A DNA stretch of 64,000 nt from Climacteris rufus (Eukaryota > Chordata > Aves > Passeriformes > Climacteridae): positions 1 to 64,000 of the forward strand of contig VZRZ01007232.1 of assembly GCA_013398175.1 (NCBI GenBank), in the 5' to 3' direction. A program made the translations under genes and the position numbers. Shown piece after piece: positions 38,601-51,312 of this stretch. The notes under the pieces were generated by a model. It did no database searches and had not been told where the DNA came from. It saw only the letters and a program-made list of their open reading frames with translations. Position 1 is the stretch's first letter. Each line of letters begins with the position of its first letter.

Positions 38601-41600
38601 CAACTTATTCTTTATCATCCACCAGCTCAGCCAGGCAATTTATTGACTCTTGTTCATGGAAGATAGTTTTCCCTCATAGAAGATTGCTTTTTGTCAAATG
38701 AAGAAGACCTCTTTTCAAGTGTTTGGTTCATCCTTGTTTCATACTTTCAGCATTTTTGTTTCCTTAAACTGTACATTTTAGTCTTCAGGTTGCACACATT
38801 TTCACATGTTCAATAAACTAAAACAATCTAAGTTATTACTCTTGGATTACACAGTTCTGAGACCACAATGTTGGTATTTTGTCTCACCCTGGGAAATAAT
38901 AGGATTTTCCTACATTTAGTGCAGCAACAGGCAACTTTGTTCACAAGTGCTACACTTCCAATAGCCACTTAAGGCTTCCAAGATGATGTTACTGCTCTGC
39001 TGGGTCTGAACCTTCAAAATCGAAACATATTTAGCAGTGTCCAAATCTGATCGTGTGAAATACTAAAATGAAAAAAACAATATGTGCTGCACTCAGCCAT
39101 GGTATGACTACAAAAATCTCAGAAGAGGATAGACACAAAAGAAATAAAATAAAAGAAATTAGGAGGAAAAAATAGCACTCTAAATAGGTTTTACTGGCCA
39201 TTAAACTTGAGGTGAGCTGTTTACACACACAGATTCTTGTGGGTGAGTGATATGCAGCTTTTCCACAGCCAGTGGCTAGAGCTGCTAGGAGATACTCATC
39301 ACACCTCTAAATCTAAAAGGCTTTGCAGTAATCCCATGAGAATCTCTCACCTCCTGTCTCAGAAATTTTCTCTATCTCATGGTGCATTTTCTTTTGCTAT
39401 AATATCTATTTTAAAGTCAAGCAACATTGTCTGTGTTTAAGTTGATTGATGCTCTAGGTAGCATATGTGAAATAAAACACTGAGAACCTGTGGAATTATT
39501 TTAGCAACTTTGTGCAAGATAGCTGACCAAAAAAAATAATCATCATAAATCAGTAGATTAACATGTACAGTAAATTTAGCCTTATATCTAGAGAGGGAGA
39601 GAATGATTCTAGCAGAACTGGTTAAGTGGCCCCATAGGGCTCATGGCAGATTTTCTTGACAACTTCAGAGAGGAAAAGAGGAGATTTAACCAGCACTCCT
39701 GGAAAAATATGACTGCCTGCTAAGGCTCATTCCCTTCTGTTTGTGTCTTGTTTGCTGGGTACTGTTTTCTTCTCATGCAATGGAGTCAATAATCTTCATA
39801 CAGACCAAATGAAGAAAGTCTGAAATATCAGCAGTCCACCAAGATTAAAAGCAGCAGGAGGGGGATTTACATGTTCTGCCTCAGGACTGGGCACTGTAGA
39901 CTCACTTTGTTACAGACCCACCTACCCCCTGCAATAATGCTGTTCATGAATTGCTGGTACCATTCTGTGCCTTCCTGCCGGTGGTACCATCACTTCCTTT
40001 TTCCATTCTTCTTCCTGAGTGTTGCATAACACTTCAAATACAGAACATTTACTAACTGCTTAGGACATTTTCTGATTACTAACTTCCTTGTCTGACTCAT
40101 TACTGCATCTTTTTATGTGGTGATCAACTTGATCTGAATTCACTGAATTTTGATAGAAAGTGAGAACATTTGGCAACACATTTTTGTGTTTGGATTTTCC
40201 AGTTGATATTGAGAGAAATTTTAAAAACAGGTAAAATTGCCTATTTAATATTTCAGGCTAGAAGGAGGTAAAATATATTATTCAAATGCGAGTTTACTAA
40301 CTTCTCTTTTTCCTTGACTATACTTGTGGATTTTCTCCCTTATATGTATAAAGATGGAAGTACAAAAATTTGGGCTACCTAATTTTAATGAGTAGCAATA
40401 GTAAACATTGAAGGTGAAATGGCTTATTCATCAGTCAGCCCTTTTTTCATCATTGTTGGATGAAATTTTGTAAGACCTGCAGTTTCATTTGCATTCTCAT
40501 ATTCATTTCTACATAGAGAAGGGAATGAGATTTGCCATCAAGTGTCTCACACTGGGACTGTTTACATTTAATATTTATGGCACTTTTATCTGCCTTATAA
40601 AAATATCTGAGAATTTCTTTCCAAACAAAGGCAAAAAGTATTTTGTAAGGAAATAAAAAAGTAATGGTAAAAGGCCTGTCTGGGACAGGTGATGTAGGTC
40701 AACATAGTTTCACTTACTCCTACATTGCTTCTGAGCTAGGAAAAGGGTTTTTACTGGTTTGAGTAAAGAAGTCAAGTACTTTTAAAGCAGCTAACTTGAG
40801 CAGCAAGGTGAACAATTCCAGGTTTAAATGCATTTGAGTAGTTCTTCTCCACCTACTACATGTGGCCTGAGGGAAAGGGATGAAAAGCCATAAGATAGAG
40901 TACAGCAAATAAAACCAATACAAGAAGCAGTATCTGTAGAATCATATTACACACATCTTTGGAGATCTGTAAATCCCACGAAGCACTGCAGTGGCTGAAA
41001 AGCAGCATTAAGCTGAGGCAGAAAAAGATGCCCTCTACAAAGAAAAGCAGAGTAAGTTTTGATCGACAAGTTTATATGAAAAAAATTAGTTTTACTGCCA
41101 TGGGTGCAGTGAAATTGTCCAGTCTTTGTCTTTTTCAGCTTTTATGAGATAGCTATGCTATAAAATGTGTCATAGGAAATCTTCATAAAAAACAACTTGA
41201 CATTTTATTAAAAGCTCGAGATCTTTCTTCAAAAGGAAGCGTAGCTTCTCCATTCACAAAATTTTCTTCCTGGTAGCACTTATTTTGTAGATATTCTTTG
41301 CCTTCTTACCACATGTTCACCAAATCTCCATTTTTCCTTTGGGTTAATATCCAGTCAACATTTTATCCACAAACATCCTGAGAGGGAAAATATCTCTGTC
41401 AATGTTTTTAATCAACACTTGACTGCATGCATTTCTACTTGGTCTCTAGCAGTCATGTTTGAAAGCACCTCACTAGGAAAATCCTTGACAGATTCAACAG
41501 AGACAGGGAGGATAACAGTCAAAAGTACTTTTTTATCAAAGCATCTGAATGAAAGGTACATTGAGATGTTCGAGTGTCCCTTTTCTCCTTTCATTTCTCT

Positions 41601-41739
41601 TACTCTTTTCCCATTTGTAGGCAAAATTATTTCAAAACTTGCTGACACTTTTTATTCCACTGTCATAGCGTTGTTCCCATGGCATTAAGGAAGACTGATG
41701 TCAGCCAAAAAAACAAAAAAAGTCACTCATGAAGGGTTG
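38601..41739. other. No supported gene or repeat
   Basis: Ordinary AT-rich sequence. Open frames up to 67 codons look random, and I found no LINE or LTR signature. Confidence 0.45.
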
Positions 41740-41900
41740 AAAAAGGAGACCTGCATGGTGCCAGTCTGTAGTGCATCTGTCTAGCATGAGGTTGCTGTGC
41801 AATGCTCTGCAGCATCTGGCACTGGCCACTCTGAGAAAGGATGCTGGATTAGATGGATCATGGGTGTAATCCACTTTGACAAGATCTATGTTCCTGTGAC
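41740..41900 (+). mobile_element. Ancient CR1-family 3' end
   Basis: The blocks GCATCTGGCACTGGCCACT, AGGATGCTGGATTAGATGGA and ATCTATGTTCCTGTG follow, in order and spacing, the 3' end of old CR1 elements common in turtles and crocodilians (CTGGCCACT ... GGATACTGG ... TAGATGGACC ... CTTATGTTC). The best part is 41810-41898. The part before 41795 is weaker. It is not coding. Confidence 0.75.
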
Positions 41901-44900
41901 TCAAGGAACATAATCCAATTATTCAAAGAAGTGGGCACATATATAAAACCACAGACTCTTGTGTTAAGTTTTCATTTGAAGCAATATAAATGCAATATAT
42001 GTTGTATTTAAAGAATGTGTTGATGAGACATGTTTGTTCAGATATTATTTAAAAGTTTGTTTTAAATGTGAATTTATGTGTGTTTCTGCAAGGATTTTTG
42101 CTAAAATGACAAAATGGCTAAAATGTTACTCCTGCCCCCCAGATTTATATATCATAATGTTTGAGGTACCACAGTTTTAACGACAGTTACACTAAAGATG
42201 AAAATATAGAGGTAAAAATTTAACTGCTGCATGATCCTGACATTTAATCCTGGTACTTTTTTAAGAAGCCTACTCATCTCCACCCCTAACTCAAAAGAGC
42301 AGCAGAGAATCCTTGTTGTAAGTCAAATGTAGAAAAAAATCCTTTTGTTTTATGTCCTTGTAGCTTTTTCCTTTCTATTCTTTTTTTGTTTGGTTTGGTT
42401 TTTGTTTATTGGGGGTTTTTTAATGTTTGTATTTATTAAGGTTGCAGTCTGACCTCACTGCCTTAGCTAATGAAGAAAAATCTTTGACCAGTGAGTGGAT
42501 TTTCTATGACCCAGAAAGACAGGCAGTCCAATTTCAGTTTTTCACGTGGTTTGGAAACAGAGAGGACAGTGTGGGTTCCTGCCCGATTGCAGTGCAAACT
42601 GCAACCTCAGAAAAAGCACTGAGAATTTATCTTACTCTCAAACATCAAGAAATATCCAGCTAAATGATCAAATACATTTGGGGTTGGCAAACAAGTTATT
42701 GGGAGAAGGTGGTGAGTGGAAAGGAAAAGGAAGAAGGAAGTCTAACAAACAATATGAGTGCATCCTCTGTTTTCCCTTAGAAAATGAAGTTAATAGTGAA
42801 GCATCAACCACCATGGGTCATCAGATCATCAGTTAGTTTAATCCTTGCAATTTCTTTAAGCACTTTAAATCAGCTGTGAATTGCCCCTTGACTTTAGTAT
42901 CACTGGCTTCTTTTTTCATGCTGTGTGAATGATTTGTAATTTTAGAAGCATAGAGTGGCAGATACCATAATTACACCCACATACAGCTCAAGTTAAATTG
43001 TTTATCTCCATTCTACAGATTAAAAAGCTTTCTACACAACATTCAGCTGGTTATTCTGTGCTTTCCCATACACTGCTTGTTCCATTACTACTTTCTCAGC
43101 GTTAATTGAAATAAAGGAACTCCTCTTCTACACTCAAATCCCACCTTAAAATTTGTCTTTGCCAGAAAGTTGGTAAGCTGATGGTCAACTAACAACATTC
43201 ATAAAAAGGGGTTGGTCTGAGGTTTTCTAAACATTTCAGCAGCAAAATATGCATGATTAAATACCCTGCTATCAAAAAGTATTTGCCAACCCAGAACGGC
43301 AGGCATGTCATGCTCACTTCTGGGGTGCCAATTTTGTGGTTATTGCAAATAATCACAAATAGTTACATAGCAGCACTGAGAGAAAAAGATTTACCATTAT
43401 TAAAAAGGATCTATCATAAATTCCTCTCTGTACAGGGAAAAAAATTAACTTAAACAGCAAATCAACAACTTTTTTCTGAGTATCCCATATGGCCCATTTA
43501 CCTATCCAGATACAGAGAGTTTATTACTTGCAGTCTGTGGGTCACAACTCTTTTGCTTGCAGGCCCAGCAAAGTAATATTTAGCAATAAGGTGTTATACA
43601 AATTTTTGTAATGCATATAAGAGAAGACATTAACCAAAATTCAACCTCATGAACTTCATTGCCTCTCGAAACACTCTTTTGAGTCCATTTTAAGGCATCA
43701 TTACATCACAAAGCATAATGTCAGCTGCCTACCTAGTGGGCAAATAGACCTAACAACATGAGGTCCTAGTGGAGTATTTTCTTCACATTTTAGATTAACA
43801 TTGTTACTGCTTGCAAAAGACATTGGTGTAAATAATTCAAAAATATCCATAACATTTACTGTCCACTGCCTAAGTCTTTAGGAATAACCCACAATTGGTG
43901 TTGCAGTAATGTAAGTAGCTGAAAGACCTGAGCTACAACTGATCCAAGCATCTTTGGAGACCTACAGAAAGTCCCTTAAACAAAATCAGTAATTTTACCT
44001 ATAGTGGCACCACCACATTTTTCCAGTAATAACCTGATCACTGTTACCGTTCCTGTTGCCCCATCTGCCTGGTGTCATTCTTGTGTACAGAACAGCAAAC
44101 TGGGATATAACAATGTGACTCCTCAGTGTCAGGAAAAAAGAAAGTTGGAGTCTTCTATTAAATTCTAACATAGTCTTCCTCAAAATTCCGGTATTTCATG
44201 ACTTTTCAAAGACACTGTTCATGCAAACTTTGCATTGATTTGCATCTTAAATTCATTTTCAAGATTGTATTGATACCCATTGGGCAGAAAAAAATTGTTG
44301 GCTTTGCAATAAAGATGGAAAAACTTGATTTATAAAAGCCAATTCAAATGTCAAGCAATTAATTGATCCCTCTCTTTCTGTTCAGTCTTCTTTTGCAATT
44401 ATCAGCTTTACCTGAACAAGTTGATGTCATACCTGCTGGATGCTCATTTTGTAAGAAAGTCTTGGCTTGGGAAGCAACAATCCTACTTTGTCCTACATGC
44501 TTCAGCCTCTATTCCTTTGTTTTTACACCTCTGTATCTGGTAGTAGAACTTATCTTCTTACAGCCTTCAATCTCATGTTGATCTGTCCTTCACTACACAA
44601 GTCAATGCTTGTCTTGACAGACACCTTCAATTATTTTGTACTAATAGTGGATAAAACATGTGACATAGGAGACACTTGAGTAACTGAAAATTGTGACCAT
44701 GCATTATATGTTCTTTAGATTTCCCATAATCTATCCTTTGCTACAGATAATAAATTATTTTGGATTTCATTATAATATTGATGACAAATTTCATGGTGAT
44801 GGGTAAAGGAAAAGCAGGTGTAACAGGAGGCATGCTAGAGAACAAAGAAGTCTCCTGCATATCTCTATGCTCATTTCCCCAGGTTTCCATTAAAAATGGT

Positions 44901-45373
44901 GCTTGTGGAATTCTTTATCATCAGGTTCTTGCAGGCAAGCACAGATAGAAATACTTGCCAACTAACCAGCACACGTGCACAACCACCAGATACAACAGTG
45001 CTGTTGAATATATTGCCATCTAAGACACAGTATTAAAGGTACTGTAATCTAAAAACCTATATACAGACACAGTTTTCCTGGTTTAGCACTCTGAAAAAGT
45101 CTCTAAGGGAATCCAGGAATAATCTTTTTGTTTGTTTGTTTTAAACCTCATTCAGACTGTAAACCTATCTGCTAGAGGTATTCAAGGAGACCAGTCCATT
45201 ATATTTGAATATTATTTTCGCCTTATCTTCTCATTGCTGCTTTGTTATTCAGATAATATTTATTATTCCTATTGAAAAGCATTGAACTATTAAGACAAAG
45301 CTAATGTTATGTTTATACTCTGGGTGCAGAAACAATGGAACATTTCTTAATGTATTTTCCCCTTCTCTTTCAC
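41901..45373. other. No supported gene or repeat
   Basis: Contains a T/G-rich low-complexity patch at 42381-42424. A 96-codon frame near 42.5-42.8 kb shows no known motif. Otherwise AT-rich with frequent stops. Confidence 0.45.
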
Positions 45374-45420
45374 TATGATGAACAATTACACCATGATAAA
45401 TAATTACATCATGATAAAAA
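45374..45420. repeat. 18-bp minisatellite, about 2.6 copies
   Basis: Copies are 45374-45391 (TATGATGAACAATTACAC), 45392-45409 (CATGATAAATAATTACAT) and a partial third copy beginning CATGATAAA at 45410. Copies 1 and 2 differ at four positions. Confidence 0.85.
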
Positions 45421-46199
45421 GGCTCTTCAGACAACAGCATTTTAACATTTTTTTGAAAAAGTTGCTTTCAATGCATTACATGCACACAACCTGAACAATT
45501 CAAAGCCAGAGTTTGATTTCTCACCCAGATTTCTCCAAGCTCTGCAGGCAATAACTTTTGCAAGAGGCAACTTCTGCTACTTTGGCATATCAGTGCTGTA
45601 TCTCGGGTGTATAAAAAAATCAGGTAAGAAGTTTATTCAACAGGGAATTCGTCAATAGTGGGGCAAAGGAAACAAATATACATGCACATGTTGGCATTCT
45701 GAGCTGTCCCTGATCCTGCACAATGCTCATGCCTCCTAATAAATCCTCCTGCTCACAGTTTGTATTCAGTTAATTACAACTCACACCTAGAGATCTCTAA
45801 GATAAACACCCATGGAGTCAGAAAGCAAAATGACTGGGACAGAGAATGAAAACAGTCATTGTTACAGATTGGCCCTACCTGGCACTAACAACTGAGGCTG
45901 TCACTTTGATAAGAAGCAAACTAGAAAGCCATTTTCCTGGGTATAAGTATAATTATAAGAATGAAAATGTAAACCACTGAGACAATTCCCAGTAACTGTA
46001 GGGTGGATCACCATGGGTCTATGGATTCTATGGGTTACTCTTTCGATTTCCTTGCCTTTTCCCTTTGCCCTTTCCCTTCTAAAAAGCTGAGATAATGGAG
46101 TTGTAAGAGGAAAGGAAAGACATAGAGTAAGTTAAAGCAGTGTGACTAAATGAACTTGGCAGCAGTCCAGAAAAGCTGATATCAGAGTGGGGAGACAAG
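45421..46199. other. Unannotated spacer
   Basis: No gene or repeat recognised. A short pyrimidine-rich stretch with TTTTCCC / CTTTCCC repeats lies near 46054-46080. Confidence 0.45.
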
Positions 46200-46570
46200 C
46201 GGCTCTGGCGGCTGCAGACTCTGGCAGCTAAGGTGGCTCATCCATCAGCCGAACGAGACAGTTTTAATGGAGGCCATATAATGAGTTCACTGCCAAAATT
46301 TTGTGGGTGGGACAAGGAAATGCTTGTGGCAATAATGCTCTGTTTTGTCTTCTGTTGGACCAGCATGGGCAGCAGAGGACGGGGGGGCAGTGGCCAGCCA
46401 GGCGTGACCTTCCCCAAGGCTCCAGTTGGACACACTCGCTTAATTGTCAGCAGAGGAACGTGGTGCACAGGAGCCATCCTCATCTTTGGTGCAGCTCCAT
46501 TATTAATGTTGGCAGGAAACATCCATTCAGAGTAAAGATTAGCCCACCATAAAGCCCTTGGGAAACCTTG
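46200..46570. other. Candidate regulatory element or exon-like segment
   Basis: This segment stands out from its AT-rich surroundings. It opens with GGCGGCTGCAGACTCTGGC, carries scattered CpGs, and has an even-composition core (TTTTAATGGAGGCCATATAA, GGGTGGGACAAGG). Overlapping frames of 83-123 codons are open on both strands, with none matching a protein I know. It is not a recognised repeat. A conserved enhancer, a non-coding exon or an old unrecognised insertion all fit. Confidence 0.3.
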
Positions 46571-49500
46571 CTCCTGTGTGTCTGGCTGTCCCCTGGCTGG
46601 CCATAACACACAGACTCAGACTAGGCTTTCTAAGTACACCAAAGAAGCTTCAGCAACATCACCACAAGGACAGGGTGTTTCTGTCACAGAAACTTTTCAG
46701 CTGTTATAAGCACGGACTTTAGAACATCAACTTTGCGATTTTTCGACCTGAAATAATTTTATGTAGTGCCTTTTGTGCTTGACAAAACATATCAGCTGAA
46801 TACATTCAAGTTTCAGTGAAGATATCATACTGTATCAACTCTTTTTCCTGTTTGAAAGATAAATATTGTTGCAGCAATGGCATTTTGCTAACATTTTTGT
46901 AGTAATATCTACAAAAATCACTGTGTTGAGCAACTATTATCCCATGGTGGCCTAACTTATGAGTCAGTAACAATTCATATTGATAAGAGGCACATTTTAC
47001 CCTGTTTACAACAACTGTAAACCTAATAGCACTTTTTCTAGAGTCTCTCATACCAAATCTCAGATATAATTATTTTTATAGGTTAGCTGCAGCCTTCTGA
47101 AGACAGCTCATTTTTTATCCTTTTCTCCCCACTGCAAAAGAAGGGAGTTTTACTCCTTAAACTGTTTTCCAAAAAGCTTATTTGCAGCAACAATCAGTTA
47201 TTTCTATATAATTTCCATAGCAACAGTGCTTACCATGAGAAAGAAAGCCCTAATTGACTGAACCATGTACAGTAGTCTACAAATGTTAAAGAAAGAAGAT
47301 AATCTGTTGCAAGCAATTTTCTGAACCAAAAAATTATCTCCACAACTACTTTTAATGTTTTGGGAAAGAGCACTGGCACATTGAAAGTTTCCCTGTTTTT
47401 TATAGGAAACCTAGCCAATAGGATAGTGTGGATTTTCACCCACTTTCATTGACAAGATATTTCTTTTTCAAAATGGCTCCTGTTGCAATGTGTGTACTAA
47501 TATAGCCACCTTTTAAAAAATGATGGTTTGTAGAAACTAGGATTATTTCATGCTAATTACTAGCTTTTCTCAGAGCAAAATTTTAGTCAATCTCTGAAGG
47601 CACTTGTGCAATTCATATTATGTGTATATCAATTCAAGCAGAAAAAAAAGACTTTGTACATCCCTAGGCTTCTTCTAATGTCCTAATGGGGATTCCAGCT
47701 TTCAACTCCCTAAGTACAGAGCAAAGTTAATATGTGAACAGGATCACCACAGTGCATGCTTTGTCCAGCTAGAAAATTGGTTAACTAATTGCACAGTAAA
47801 TTTATTCATTTCTGGGAATATCAGAAGTAAAGCATTCATTTCCACTTTCTCAGTAACTTTCATGGCAATTTTTCTTTCCTGAAGGTTTAGAGACTGCTTT
47901 TGCTCTTTATAAACGAGTAGGTTGTGCATTAGGGATTAAGGATTTAGTAGGAAGAATGTTGTTAATGTGTCCAGCTCAAAGTACAGTGCAACTGAAAATG
48001 TGATGTTGTATTATATCTGGAGTATTAAGTTACCATTGCTTCCATTGCTGAAAACGCCAAACCGATGATTTGTTTCCACGGCTGCTGCCCAACTTGATGT
48101 CTTTGTGCCTTGCTTTGGGTTGCCAATGCATGATCTCTGCTCTGTGCTGAGGTTTTTCTGCTTTACAGTAGTCTCTTTTATTTCATCACTTTGTTTTTCC
48201 CCTCTCCCTAATACCAGCCACGAACTTGCTTTCAGCTGCAGCCTCAGAGGGAAGAGACCAGCTGCTCCCTTCTCCATCAATCCTCTGAGCTCCTCTATCC
48301 AGTGCCAGCAGATATAGGAAGAGTCATGATTATCTCCTCCAGACGTCAGGAGTTGCTCCTCTGGCCCCTCTGGTGGTAGGAACAGACTGTTCCTGAGTTA
48401 CAAGAGATATGCCAAAGGAGGATAGGGAATTTCTCATCCCAGTACATATCCACACAGGTCAAAGGGCGACTTCCCTAAGTAAAGGTGACTCAGAAGGCAT
48501 AAGATATAGAAAATACAGTAACTCATGTCATACAGCAGCAGCAAAGGAATAATATTAATTCAGTCTTCAGATTAGAGTCACATTTAGATTCATGGTGAAA
48601 TACAAGCAAAACAAGCGTTTGCTCTTAATGACTCCAATGGAATCAAACATATGAGAATAACTTGGTAAAAAGAGGGCAGAAGAGCCCCTTTTGCAAGCAG
48701 TCTGAAAGACTATAATAAAATTTGTGCAGTTTACTTCCCACACACTGAGACTGGGATACAGAGACTTAAGGTTTGGCATACAAGAACCTTTCACACATAC
48801 CTCTCAGGGTATTCAGAAGAAAAAACTAAAAGTACTTCAGTTTTAGTGAACAGAACCAAATTAAAAGAAGCATTGGTTTTAATGGTTTAGATTTTAAAAC
48901 TGCTTTTAAGCCTCATGGGCTTCCCCCTTTTATTCATGTTGAAGAAGTTAGATTATCTTGATTGATGTGCCACTTGTTACTATCCTTACCTCTAGGGTAG
49001 AGTTTATTACTTACACAAACATTTATGTAAAAAAAAAAAAAAACCCAAACCTGTATATACCAAATACCCATGAAAACTATATCTTAAAATACACAGACAT
49101 CCTCAATAGCATCCATTCATATCAGCTCAATTTTATTTACTTTTGTCTAAACTACTGCCACAACACATTTATTTTATGAACAGGGATATTTGATTTGTGG
49201 ATGTCCAGCCAATGCCTAGGTCAATAGCAAAATGTTTTCTCCAAACTCTGACATTTGGATTTCAAAATACCAAGACATTCAAAATTCAGTATTAATCTTC
49301 ACAAACATCTGCCAGCTAAACCTTTTTCCTGGTGGCATATCTATCAACCTTATGGTAAGACTACCAGATTACTCTATTCTCTCCTTGTATTTTTAGAAAT
49401 TATTTTGATGTTTCAGTGCATCTGCAAAAGGCAGTCTGGCTTTACCAAAGGTGTTCGCATTCCCTTGCTCTATGTGCAGCACTCAAGGCTCCTGGTAGCT

Positions 49501-51060
49501 CATTTTTTGTGGTTATACACTTACCTGTGCTTGAACAGCGTTCTTGACCATGAAGGTGAGATAAAGAGTGCAGAGATTGTCACCTTAAAGCGACTTTTCT
49601 GAGCACCATGTGAAGGGACAAGGTGAGGTTAGGTTCATAGAGCAAAGGGTGTGTAGGCTACAGGGACAGTGAGGACAAAGGGTGTAACATGTGGAGAGAG
49701 GGCACAGCTTCTGCCTGCCCAACCCTGCAGCTCCTTGAGAAAGACCAGGAGAGGCACAGGGGGATCGCTGTGCCAACACCCTCCTGAGCAGCCCTGATGT
49801 GGAGGGCTCTGCTGGAGTCAGCTCATAGCAGTTTGCAGCACAAGGAATAGCTAAATATTAGAAAAAGATCAGGCAAAGAAAGGAGAAGCAAACACACAGA
49901 CAAAGCAGCTAAAGTAATATTTGCTACATAACGTGACACAGTTCTCCTCAGACTTCTTTCCCTGTGAAGATCAGTAATATAGCAGACAGGAGAGAGGATT
50001 CACATCAAAATACCCTCAACATTGTTTTTGTTACCAAAATCTTCTGTTCCTCTTACCTACTGCACATTAAATGAGTTCCCTAAAGACCTAAGTGAAAAAG
50101 AATAAAGAGGTAACTATGGACAAGCAAGTGGGCAGAACTATTATTGATATTTCATAAGGGCAAATGGAGACTCAAGGGTAAAGATCCTTTGTTTATTGGT
50201 TTTCAGTGTAAGAAAAAAGAAAAAACTAACAGTCTGAGCCAGAACAAGTTTTCTATTGTTTTGTTCTGCTTTGAGCAATGCCACTTCACTGGCTCTGTGA
50301 AATCTTACAGGTTTCATCTCAGGAAAAGTGAAATCACTATTTGTTTTGAAGCAGGTCTGTGCACACGTGCTCACACATGTATGACTACATGTATATCTAG
50401 TGTAAAAACGGGTGACATCAGAGTGCTGGTAACTGAACATTTACAAAACCCTAAGGGCTTGCAACCTAAGTAGGCAAGATAAAGGATTAGGAGGATGAGA
50501 TCTCCCTTGGGAAATTCACAGAGCTGAAAGTAGAGGAAGAAGTATCTTACATGCTTGATCTCTTCTTACTCTGCTATAAGAATTCATTGAGCACTAAAGA
50601 CAGAACAAGGACTAGACAGACCTTTAATTTGATCTACTACAGCCATTTCCTTTAATTCCACTTTCTGTTTCTGAGACTGTGTATGGCTCTTTACGTCTGA
50701 GTGGTAAAAACTAGCAAATTAGAAAATGCGAAGGCAGCCTGCCCTTTCTTAATGCTTTAGTTCAGGCAACTACATTTGGCAATTTTGAGCTTAATTGTTC
50801 ATATTGGTAGAATGTTGGGTAGGTTTCGAGATGCCAGTGTATAAATGGCAGTTTTAGTGGTCAGCTAACACATCAGAAGCAGCATCCAATATGTACATTA
50901 TAACACACTTCTTGCTGCTTTCCAGAGTTCAGCACACCCTTCAGCTGAATACCAAAATCAGAATTAATAAATGACCTGAGGGTTGGTAGTAGCTGAGCTC
51001 TTAATAGTACCCTGAGAGTCAGGTTATCTAGTATCAGTGTGGGTTTGCTGAAAGGACAAA
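46571..51060. other. No supported gene or repeat
   Basis: A run of 15 A at 49029-49043 is the main simple feature. A slightly GC-richer patch at 49600-49830 is unidentified. Frames of up to 115 codons (49255-49602) have no recognisable motif. Confidence 0.45.
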
Positions 51061-51312
51061 AGGAAACCCCCTCAGGCTGTGCTGGGCGAGGTTCAGGTTG
51101 CACAGCAGGAAGAATTTCTTCACTGAAAGGGTTGTTAAGCATCGGAATGGTGGTGGAGTCACCATCCCTAGAAGTGTTCAAGAAACAACTGGACAGGGCA
51201 CTTAGTGCTGTTATCTAGTTGATTTGGTAGTGTTCAGTCAAAGGCTGGGCTCAGTGATCTTGGAGACGTTTCCAACCTCAATGATTCTATGATCCTATTC
51301 TGTGATTCTGAA
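51061..51312 (+). mobile_element. CR1 LINE 3' end with octamer tail
   Basis: Plus-strand CR1 3' region: CCCTCAGGCTGTGCTGGGCG, GAATTTCTTCACTGAAAGGG, AGCATCGGAATGG, GTGGAGTCACCATCCCTAG, GGGCTCAGTGATCTTGGAG and TTTCCAACCTCAATGATTC. It ends in degenerate octamer repeats (ATTCTATG, ATCCTATT, CTGTGATT). It is heavily 5'-truncated to about 250 bases. The GTTCAGTCAAAGGCTGGGCTC segment before the tail differs from the other CR1 copies in the window, suggesting another subfamily. Confidence 0.93.
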
